Shown here piece after piece: positions 29,902 through 38,028 of a stretch of 64,000 bases of DNA. Source of the DNA: an uncultured Alphaproteobacteria bacterium (GTDB lineage: Bacteria > Pseudomonadota > Alphaproteobacteria > Rhodobacterales > Rhodobacteraceae); NCBI GenBank assembly GCA_902611605.1, contig CACMAH010000001.1, positions 1 through 64,000 on the forward strand, written 5' to 3'. The notes beneath the pieces are model-generated. The model saw nothing but the letters and a program-made list of their open reading frames with translations. It was not told where the DNA came from and searched no databases. Numbering within the stretch: the stretch's first letter is position 1; every line of letters starts with the position of its first letter. The translations under genes were made by a program, and so were the position numbers.

Positions 29902-30291
29902 TTATTTATCTTCTTTTTTCTTATCATTAGGTAAAGGCTGCTTTTTGACTGGTGCTGGACTTACTATTTTTTTCACTATCCCATTAATTGAAGATCCATT
30001 TTCAATTGCAAGAACTTCATAAGCAATCTCAGCATCAACAGAAGCTCCTGCGTCTAATCTAATTGATTTACCTTTGATTTTCCCTTTGAATTTTCCACTG
30101 ATAATTATTTCATCTGCAGTAAGAGTGCCATCCATAACGGATTCAGGTCCTAGTATTACTTTTTCACCATTTAAGTTTCCATTTATACGACCATCAATTT
30201 GTAATTCTCCTTTACAAGAAATTGAGCCCTTTAAACTGAAACTATTAGCTAATATAGAACTAGAAAATTTTTGATCTGAAAACAATTTCAA
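29902..30291 (-). CDS. Bactofilin (polymer-forming cytoskeletal protein)
   Basis: SLKGSISCKGELQIDGRINGNLNGEKVILGPESVMDGTLTADEIIISGKFKGKIKGKSIRL repeat pattern typical of bactofilin beta-helix. Confidence 0.9.
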   Translation of the reverse strand: MKLFSDQKFSSSILANSFSLKGSISCKGELQIDGRINGNLNGEKVILGPESVMDGTLTADEIIISGKFKGKIKGKSIRLDAGASVDAEIAYEVLAIENGSSINGIVKKIVSPAPVKKQPLPNDKKKEDK

Positions 30292-30315
30292 CTCCTAATT
30301 TTTAAAAAATTAAAA

Positions 30316-30651
30316 TCAATCACTCCAAAGAGAAACCGCTAATGTAGTTTTATTTTTTTTATCATTATTAAAATGCTTTTGCATATCTATCAACCTCGCT
30401 CTAACTCTTCTACCACTTTTAATGCTAGTATTCAAAATATTTGCAATCTCGGAGGGTAAGAAACCTAATTGCTCTCTCACTTTTCTTTTAAGTCCAAAGA
30501 AAGACGAATTTATATCAGCCCAAACTGAAACTCTACCATCGTTGTCAGCCTCTACTCCTAACCAATCACCCAGATTCAAGTATTTTGAAAATTCAGAATC
30601 TCTACTGGATTCAAGTTTAGCTTGATTAACTAAATACATATTCTGCTCCAT
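30316..30651 (-). CDS. Small conserved-looking hypothetical protein
   Basis: 111-aa ORF immediately upstream of bactofilin on the same strand; balanced composition (GDWLGVEADNDGRVSVWADINSSFFGLKRKVREQLGFLP). Confidence 0.6.
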   Translation of the reverse strand: MEQNMYLVNQAKLESSRDSEFSKYLNLGDWLGVEADNDGRVSVWADINSSFFGLKRKVREQLGFLPSEIANILNTSIKSGRRVRARLIDMQKHFNNDKKNKTTLAVSLWSD

Positions 30652-30939
30652 ATATTATTTTTTTTATTTTTTGTTTTGTTAAGTACAATTAATACAGATT
30701 TTAAGCTCTTAGTGCATAAATTATTTTGTTTAACAACAATTAAAAACATTAAAATATGGCACGAAAGCAACACTTTTCCCTACTTTATTTTCAACAATAT
30801 TTTGCATAATTCATACCAAATTCATCATCAAAACTATAAGTTGATGTTTAATCATAAAATTATAATAAATATAGTATACTCAATGCAAATTAATGACTCA
30901 CTAATTTGATTTAACTTTAAAAAAACAAAGGAAGACAAA

Positions 30940-31893
30940 ATGATAGTTGGTTTTATTGGTTTAGGGAATTTAGGAGAAAAATTGGCTGCAACACTGTTAA
31001 GAAACAATATTAACTTGATAGTTCATGATAAATTAAAAAAAAATGCAGTACATTTGATAGAAAAAGGTGCTAATTGGGAAGATTCTCCAATTGAATTAGC
31101 AAAAAAAAGTGACTTTATTATCACTTGTCTACCATCACCTTCTATTTCTGCCACAGTCATGGAAACTAGATACGGTGTTATTGAAGGCATTTCAAAAGGT
31201 AAGATCTGGATAGAAATGAGTACAACCAGCAAACAAGAAGTATCAAGACTATCAAAACTTGTTCAAAATAAAGGAGGATTTTCAGCCGACTGCCCTGTTT
31301 CTGGTGGTTGTCATAGGGCTTCAACAGGTAATATTTCTATTTTTTCCGGTTGCGAAAGAAACGTATTTGAAAAAATAAAACCAATTCTTTTTATAATGGG
31401 AAAAAAAATTCTCCATACTGGAAAAATTGGAACGGCATCTGTGTTAAAAGTTATGACTAATTACTTGGCAACTTCTAATTTAATATCATGTTGTGAAGCT
31501 TTAATCACTATGAAAGGGGAAGGTATAGACTTAGCAAAAACATTTGAGGCTATAAAAATTTCATCTGGGAATTCTTTTGTTCATGAAACAGAAAGTCAGG
31601 TGATATTAAATGGAAGTAGAGATATAAATTTTACAATGGATTTAGTACTTAAAGATATTGAGCTTTTCCAACAAATAGCAGATGAAAGAAATATACCTTT
31701 AGATATTTCTCCAAAATTAATTGAAATATTTAAAGATGGAATTTCTAAATATGGAGATAGAGCATTTTCTCCTTCAATTGTACAAAGGCTTGAACATAAA
31801 ACAGGACTAAATGTTCAATGTGATGGTTTTCCTGAAAAAATTGAAGATTATGATGGGGAAAGTTTGGGTTTTGAAGTAGTTCTAAAAAATTAG
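30940..31893 (+). CDS. 3-hydroxyisobutyrate dehydrogenase / beta-hydroxyacid dehydrogenase family
   Basis: VGFIGLGNLGEKLAATLLRN, CPVSGGCHRASTGNISIFSGC, GTASVLKVMTNYLATSNL; SD AAGGAAG upstream. Confidence 0.9.
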   Translation: MIVGFIGLGNLGEKLAATLLRNNINLIVHDKLKKNAVHLIEKGANWEDSPIELAKKSDFIITCLPSPSISATVMETRYGVIEGISKGKIWIEMSTTSKQEVSRLSKLVQNKGGFSADCPVSGGCHRASTGNISIFSGCERNVFEKIKPILFIMGKKILHTGKIGTASVLKVMTNYLATSNLISCCEALITMKGEGIDLAKTFEAIKISSGNSFVHETESQVILNGSRDINFTMDLVLKDIELFQQIADERNIPLDISPKLIEIFKDGISKYGDRAFSPSIVQRLEHKTGLNVQCDGFPEKIEDYDGESLGFEVVLKN

Positions 31894-31899
31894 ATTATT

Positions 31900-32220
31900 T
31901 TAAAAGTCACAAAATTCTAACCACCGTAAATATAACCCCGCAGAATATTTACCTAGTAACCCTCCATCCCATTCAGAACGAAAATCAGAAAATAATTCTA
32001 AGTTTCTATCTGCACCAAGAATTGCGTCTTTAGTCGATAAAGCTGCAGTTGGGGCTGTATTCATACCATGCCCACCAAATCCTGTAATACAAAATAAATT
32101 ATCACTATTTTTAAAAATTAATGGCATAAGATTTGAAAAATATCCAAGTTGACCTGACCAGGCATAGTCAAAACTTAAATTATTTATATTTTTTTTCTCA
32201 TGATCCACTGCCAGTTCCAT
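31900..32220 (-). pseudogene. C-terminal remnant of a FAD-dependent glycine/D-amino acid oxidase (DAO)-like oxidoreductase
   Basis: FDYAWSGQLGYFSNLMPLIFKNSDNLFCITGFGGHGMNTAPTAA resembles the C-terminal FAD-contact segment of DAO family; no FAD-binding N-terminus upstream, where the frame reaches a stop near 32292 and the next gene is divergent at 32347. Confidence 0.7.
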
Positions 32221-32346
32221 AGAATGTATATAATTTAAATATGAGGGACTAATACAAAAAACTATTTTATTATAACTAAAACTTACTATCTAAATCAAAT
32301 ACACATTTTTTAAATAGTAAGAAAAATCAAATTATAATAATTTATC

Positions 32347-33015
32347 ATGGTACCATATTTAGTAGTCAAAAAACTTAATAAAGATTTTGAAAGCTCAGGT
32401 GAAAGTTTTGAAGTTTTTAAAGATTTAAATTTTGAAATTAATTCAAATACATCAACTGCATTAATTGGAGAAAGTGGTAGTGGGAAAACTACACTTATTC
32501 ATTTAATTGCTGGTCTTGAAAGCCCAGATTCCGGTACAATAAAAATTGGTGATTTTGATATCTGGAAATATTCAGAACAAAAAAGAGCAAATTTTAGGTT
32601 AAATAATATTTCTATAATTTTTCAGCAATATAATTTAATTCCATCTTTGAACGTGTTAAGTAATATAAATTTTCACTCACAATTGATTAAAAACTATGAT
32701 CAAAATTTTAGAGACGAACTTATTAATTTATTAGGTTTAAGTAAACTTTTAAAAAAATATCCAGAAGAAATTTCAGGTGGTCAGCAACAACGAGTTGCTA
32801 TCGCAAGGGCAATTTTAACAAAACCAAAATTATTGCTTGCTGATGAACCTACTGGAAACCTTGATGAAGAAAACTCTACAAAGGTGACTAATGCTTTTGA
32901 AATACTGCAATCAAGATATAATTCGACCATTGTTATAGCTACTCATTCAAAAAAATTAGCACAAAATTTGAATTTAAAACTTATCATCAAAAACAAAAAA
33001 ATAAATAAGATTTGA
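32347..33015 (+). CDS. ABC transporter ATP-binding protein, LolD/MacB type
   Basis: IGESGSGKTTLIHLIAGLESPDSGTI, FQQYNLIPSLNVLSNI, SGGQQQRVAIARAI, LLADEPTGNLDEE. Confidence 0.93.
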   Translation: MVPYLVVKKLNKDFESSGESFEVFKDLNFEINSNTSTALIGESGSGKTTLIHLIAGLESPDSGTIKIGDFDIWKYSEQKRANFRLNNISIIFQQYNLIPSLNVLSNINFHSQLIKNYDQNFRDELINLLGLSKLLKKYPEEISGGQQQRVAIARAILTKPKLLLADEPTGNLDEENSTKVTNAFEILQSRYNSTIVIATHSKKLAQNLNLKLIIKNKKINKI

Positions 33016-33016
33016 T

Positions 33017-35461
33017 ATGAGACTATTTGATATACTTATAATGTGTAATTTTAAGCATTGGTTTAGAAAACCATTACAATTGTTTTTTTTATTCCTTGGA
33101 ATATCTTTAGCAACTACTCTATGGTCAAGTATCCAACTAATAAATACGCAAGCTAAAAAATCATATGAGAGTGCAACCTTACTTATTTCATCTAATCAAA
33201 ATAAAATTATTAAATCAGTTAACAATGAGTTAATTGCTTTTGGAAGTTTTGCTAAACTTCGAAGGAATAAATGGCCAGTTACTCCAATTCTGGAAGGTGG
33301 TTTACCAAATAACGACCAAATTAAAATTATTGGGGTTGATCCCTTCACATTATCTAAGAATTCTAACTTTTATAAATCTTTTTTTGAAAAAAAAGACCGT
33401 TACCAAGAATTTTTAATAAATAATAGATTAGCATTCGCCTCTCCAGAAACAATAAACAAAATATTAAAATTAAATCTTAATTTAGAGTTAGTCAAAACAG
33501 ATAGTTTGGTAAAAAACTTGGTTTTAGTTGACATAAGTATTGCTGAAAATCTTTTAAATAAATCAGGAAGAATTACACGATTTGAACTAACTGACAGAAT
33601 ACCAAAAGATAGGAAAATACTAACTGAAATTGGTCTTGAAATTATTAAAACTAAATCAAGTGATGATCTAAAACAATTAACAAGGAGTTTCCATTTAAAT
33701 CTTACCGCTTTTGGTTTTTTAGGATTTATTGTTGGTCTATTTATAGTTTATTCTACTCTTAATTTATCATTTGAACAACGAAAATCAGCCTTTACAACAT
33801 TAAGGCTAATGGGCATTTCTATTAAAACACTCTTCCTGTCTACTTTATTAGAAATAATTTTACTATCTTCAATAAGTGGATTGGTAGGAGTTTTTTTTGG
33901 ACACATTTTAGCATCTTTTTTATTACCGGACGTGGCATCTACGATAGGTAATATCTATGGTGCAAATATTAAAGATCAATTGGTTTTCTCAGTGACAGAG
34001 ATTATAATTGCGCTTTTGATGCCAATTTTTGGTGCGATTTTAATTTCAACAAGCTTTTTGATACAAATATATAAATCTGAACCTCTTAGCAATTATTTAC
34101 CATTTCTAAAGATTTATTTTAATTATTATAAGAATTTTACTTCAATACCAATTATTTTTATATTAGTGATCTTATCAGTTATTATATTGTTAAGTCCGAA
34201 GGAATTGTTCTTAAGTTTTATGCTAATTGCAATTTTAATTTTAAGTTCGTCTCTTTTACTTCCATTATTTCTTAGATTAATTTTATCTCTCATTAACAAT
34301 TCAATCAAATTCAAGAACCCACTTATTACATGGTTTTTTAGAGATACTTTCAAACAGATAAGAAGAATATCACTTAGCCTTAATGCACTTATGTTATCGA
34401 TAGCCGTGACTATTGGGGTTGATAATATGGTAAAAAGTTTTGAAGAAACTTTTTCTATTTGGTTAGATAAACGCCTGATTACTGAGATGTATGTAAGAAC
34501 AAATTCTGAGACTGTAGCAAAAAAAATAAGCATGGAAACAGAAAAAGAAGAAAATATCATTGATATTTATCCAATAATTGAAACAGAAAGTTATTTTGAT
34601 AATTCAAAGATATCAGTTGTCGGATTTAAACCTAAAAAAATATATATTGATAACTGGCCAATAGTTCATAAGTCCGTTGATATGTGGAAGAAAATTCAAA
34701 AATTTAATGGAATAATAATCAACGAGCAATTTCATTATAAATTTGGTACTAATATTGGTGACGAAATACAAACAACCGACCTTTTAAACAATAATAATAA
34801 ACTAAAAAGTGTAGTTGTTGGAATTTATCCTGATTATGGTAATTCAATACCACAAATTATGATAAGCTTAGAAAGGTTTAAGGATTACTATTCGAATAGT
34901 TTTCCAAATAATTTTGCGGTTGATGTTAAGAAAGGTTCTTTCAATAATGTATCTGAATACATTCAAAACAAATATGACATTTTAGAAACAGACATTATAA
35001 ATCAAAAAACTATCAAAGAGTTTTCTAAAAATGTGTTTGAAAAAACATTTACTGTAACTAGATCGCTGTCAGATGCTATGATTATCATTGCAACACTGAC
35101 ATTGTTGACCTCACTAGTTTCCTTATCAGAAATACGTGTAATAAATTTATCACCATTATGGGCATTAGGTATCACCAGAGGATCATTGCTAAAAATTGAA
35201 TTTGCACAATTTTTATTACTAATATTAATAACTTTATTTTTTGCTATTCCTGTTGGTTTACTTATATGTTTTTTATTAACAAATTATTTAAATATTTCTG
35301 CTTTTGGTTGGAAATTACCGTTCCAATATTATCCTGCTATGTGGGGTAAAACGTTATTTGTTTCGTTGATTTGTTGTATAATTTCAATTGCATTACCAAC
35401 GTTTTTGATGTTTAAAAATTCAACATCCTTGATGGTAAAGAGATATAAAAATGAATGTTAA
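33017..35461 (+). CDS. ABC transporter permease, FtsX/LolC-like
   Basis: 814 aa with two TM/extracytoplasmic halves (FEQRKSAFTTLRLMGISIKTLF..., LSEIRVINLSPLWALGITRGSLLKIEFAQ). Confidence 0.88.
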   Translation: MRLFDILIMCNFKHWFRKPLQLFFLFLGISLATTLWSSIQLINTQAKKSYESATLLISSNQNKIIKSVNNELIAFGSFAKLRRNKWPVTPILEGGLPNNDQIKIIGVDPFTLSKNSNFYKSFFEKKDRYQEFLINNRLAFASPETINKILKLNLNLELVKTDSLVKNLVLVDISIAENLLNKSGRITRFELTDRIPKDRKILTEIGLEIIKTKSSDDLKQLTRSFHLNLTAFGFLGFIVGLFIVYSTLNLSFEQRKSAFTTLRLMGISIKTLFLSTLLEIILLSSISGLVGVFFGHILASFLLPDVASTIGNIYGANIKDQLVFSVTEIIIALLMPIFGAILISTSFLIQIYKSEPLSNYLPFLKIYFNYYKNFTSIPIIFILVILSVIILLSPKELFLSFMLIAILILSSSLLLPLFLRLILSLINNSIKFKNPLITWFFRDTFKQIRRISLSLNALMLSIAVTIGVDNMVKSFEETFSIWLDKRLITEMYVRTNSETVAKKISMETEKEENIIDIYPIIETESYFDNSKISVVGFKPKKIYIDNWPIVHKSVDMWKKIQKFNGIIINEQFHYKFGTNIGDEIQTTDLLNNNNKLKSVVVGIYPDYGNSIPQIMISLERFKDYYSNSFPNNFAVDVKKGSFNNVSEYIQNKYDILETDIINQKTIKEFSKNVFEKTFTVTRSLSDAMIIIATLTLLTSLVSLSEIRVINLSPLWALGITRGSLLKIEFAQFLLLILITLFFAIPVGLLICFLLTNYLNISAFGWKLPFQYYPAMWGKTLFVSLICCIISIALPTFLMFKNSTSLMVKRYKNEC

Positions 35462-36536
35462 GTCTTTTCTGATAGTTGTATTTATTTTACTCCTCTCAAA
35501 TATAGGAGGTGCCCAAACTTATAATCCAAAAAATAGTCTAAACGCTGAAGGCCATTTAAGTGAAAATTTTGATCTCAAATTCCCAAAAGATCATAATGCA
35601 CATTACGACTTTAAAACAGAATGGTGGTATATTACTGCTAATCTAAAAAACACAAACGGTGACTTATTTGGGATACAATGGACTCTATTCAGAAACAAAT
35701 CTGATTCAAACAATTTAAAATCTACTGAAAATATAAGAAATCCATGGATTAGCAACCAATTATGGATGGCTCACGCAGTCGTTACGTCAGAAAAAAATCA
35801 CTTTTTTAATGAAAAATTTTCTCGTGGGGGAACTGGACAAGCAGGAGTAAAAATATCACCATTCTTGGCTTGGATTGATGACTGGGATTTTTCTAGTAGT
35901 GATGACTGGTCGGTGGCTTCCATAAAAGCTGGCGGTAATAATTTTTCTTACAATCTGAAATTTGAAAGTGATGGACCACTTATATTTCACGGAAATAATG
36001 GTAAAAGCATAAAGACTAAAGATGGCCATTATTCAGCATACTACAGTCAACCATTTTTTAAAGTTAAAGGCAAATTAAATATTAATAATCAACAATTTTT
36101 AGTAGAGGGAAATGCATGGGCCGATAGAGAGTGGTCAAATGCAATTTTAGGTTCAAAACAAGAGGGATGGGATTGGATTTCTCTCCATATTGATGATGAA
36201 ACAAAATTAATGATATTTAGGGTAAGAGATAATGAAAATGGAGATTTTTACTCAGGAACTTACATACATAATAAAAATAAAAAAATTAATTTGAATGATA
36301 AAGATATAGAAATGATCCCGTTGACCTATAATACTGGTTTAAATAATTTGAATAAAAAATCTTGGAAAGTCCCAACATCATGGAGAGTAATTATTAAAAA
36401 ACATGAAATAGATTTAACATTGAAAGCATTAAATAAAAATGCATACGTTGATACAGTAATTCCATACTGGGAAGGTCCAGTGTCATTTACAGGATCACAT
36501 AAGGGTTTTGGCTATTTAGAAATGACTGGATATTAA
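35451..36536 (+). CDS. Lipocalin-like / CrtC-AttH family secreted protein
   Basis: Signal peptide, FPKDHNAHYDFKTEWWYITANLKNTNGDLFGIQWTLFR, WMAHAVVTS, EGNAWADREWSNAILGSKQEGWDWISLHIDD. Confidence 0.85.
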   Translation: MNVKSFLIVVFILLLSNIGGAQTYNPKNSLNAEGHLSENFDLKFPKDHNAHYDFKTEWWYITANLKNTNGDLFGIQWTLFRNKSDSNNLKSTENIRNPWISNQLWMAHAVVTSEKNHFFNEKFSRGGTGQAGVKISPFLAWIDDWDFSSSDDWSVASIKAGGNNFSYNLKFESDGPLIFHGNNGKSIKTKDGHYSAYYSQPFFKVKGKLNINNQQFLVEGNAWADREWSNAILGSKQEGWDWISLHIDDETKLMIFRVRDNENGDFYSGTYIHNKNKKINLNDKDIEMIPLTYNTGLNNLNKKSWKVPTSWRVIIKKHEIDLTLKALNKNAYVDTVIPYWEGPVSFTGSHKGFGYLEMTGY

Positions 36537-36544
36537 TAGAAAAT

Positions 36545-37048
36545 CTAGGCAGCTTTACCATCCAATACGGCCCCTACTTTAACTTGGGCTTTTTCTTCCT
36601 CTACTCCATCAACTGCAGCTACTTCCCTAGTTAATCTTTCTAAAGCAGCTTCATATAATTGTCTTTCTGAGTAAGATTGTTCTCTCTGCTCATCATTCCG
36701 ATGTAAATCGCGAATAACCTCGGCAATAGATATCAAATCTCCTGAATTTATTTTTTGCTCATACTCTTGAGCTCTTCTAGACCACATAGCTCTTTTTACT
36801 CTAGCCCGTCCTCTAAGAGTACTCATAGCTTTACCAACTATGTCAGGTGATGAAAGACTTCTCATACCTACTGCATCAGCTTTTGAAGTAGGTACTCTTA
36901 AAGTCATTTTATCCTTTTCAAAATGAATAACGAACATTTCCATTTCAAAACCAGCTATGATTTCCTTTTCAATAGCTTCTATTTTTCCAACACCATGTGA
37001 TGGGTAAACAACATAATCATTTTGTGAAAATTCTAGAGAGTTACTCAT
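36545..37048 (-). CDS. carD: CarD family transcriptional regulator
   Basis: FSQNDYVVYPSHGVGKIEAIEKEIIAGFEMEMFVIHFEKDKMTLRVPTSKADAVGMRSLSS. Confidence 0.95.
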   Translation of the reverse strand: MSNSLEFSQNDYVVYPSHGVGKIEAIEKEIIAGFEMEMFVIHFEKDKMTLRVPTSKADAVGMRSLSSPDIVGKAMSTLRGRARVKRAMWSRRAQEYEQKINSGDLISIAEVIRDLHRNDEQREQSYSERQLYEAALERLTREVAAVDGVEEEKAQVKVGAVLDGKAA

Positions 37049-37221
37049 ATTGATAAAGTTCCTTATTAACAGAAAAAAAGGAATCGATTAATTCGATCCC
37101 CACATGATATTATAGCAATACTGAAATGATTATAATGAATTTATAATCTAAAGATTCTAGTTTATAACACTTTTAATAAAAAAAATCAACTTTTTGAGAT
37201 TTATAGACTTTAAATTGTAGT

Positions 37222-37560
37222 TTAATCTCCCTCACCAGGATTTTCAGAAAAATATTTTTTTAATTTGTCATCTTCATCAGCTTTTGAATCAGCTTCTGGA
37301 AGAGGATCTTTTCTAATCGTAATTACTGGCCATAACTCGGAATATTTTCTATTGAATTCCACCCAATCACTTGCACCTGGATCAGTATCAGGTTTAATTG
37401 CGTCAACAGGACATTCCGGTTCACAAACACCACAGTCAATACACTCATCAGGATGAATTACCAACATATTTTCACCCTCATAAAAACAATCAACAGGACA
37501 AACTTCTACACAATCCGTATATTTACAATCTATACAATTATCATTTACAATATATGTCAT
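37222..37560 (-). CDS. fdxA: 7Fe/ferredoxin FdxA
   Basis: [55 protein letters not shown] cysteine pattern. Confidence 0.96.
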   Translation of the reverse strand: MTYIVNDNCIDCKYTDCVEVCPVDCFYEGENMLVIHPDECIDCGVCEPECPVDAIKPDTDPGASDWVEFNRKYSELWPVITIRKDPLPEADSKADEDDKLKKYFSENPGEGD

Positions 37561-37653
37561 TCAATTACTCATTCGAAATAACGTTATTTTACTATTAGAT
37601 TACAACTGTCATACATGTAGTCAATTTATTTAGTTTAAAAAGATTTACAAATG

Positions 37654-38028
37654 TTATTTAATTAAATTCCCAAAATTTTTAAGCTTTGACAATGCTCTTC
37701 TATCCTTTTTATTTGGACGTGAAGAGTTTTTAAAAGCATCAATCACATTATTTTTATTTTTTACAAGATCTGTAATTACACTACTTTTCTTTTCATACAA
37801 AAATTTTGCTTTCTCATAGCCTTCTCTTTTTTCAGCAAAGCTTTTTACTTTAATTCTTATTATATCATGAGAGTTTTTGATTAGAATATCATCTTCTAAT
37901 TTTAAAAGTTGAGATTGCTTTTTTATTACTAATCCGTTTAAAAAAATCAATTTTTTTTCAATTGCCCTTAAAACTTTAGTCCTAGTTTTAAAAAACCGAG
38001 CAAAAACCAGCCATTTATCAATTCTCAA
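37654..38028 (-). CDS. S4-domain RNA-binding protein (Hsp15-like)
   Basis: MRIDKWLVFARFFKTRTKVLRAIEKKLIFLNGLVIKKQSQLLKLEDDILI; 4-nt overlap with helicase. Confidence 0.88.
   Translation of the reverse strand: MRIDKWLVFARFFKTRTKVLRAIEKKLIFLNGLVIKKQSQLLKLEDDILIKNSHDIIRIKVKSFAEKREGYEKAKFLYEKKSSVITDLVKNKNNVIDAFKNSSRPNKKDRRALSKLKNFGNLIK

Noticed and set aside
30676-30909. 77-aa plus-strand ORF in the 290-bp intergenic region before 30940
   Set aside because: Composition resembles non-coding AT-rich DNA, no SD or family; region more likely promoter/regulatory but no specific element could be supported.
37078-37100. ATCGATTAATTCGAT inverted repeat upstream of carD
   Set aside because: Short and unflanked by U-run; cannot distinguish from chance or operator without conservation.
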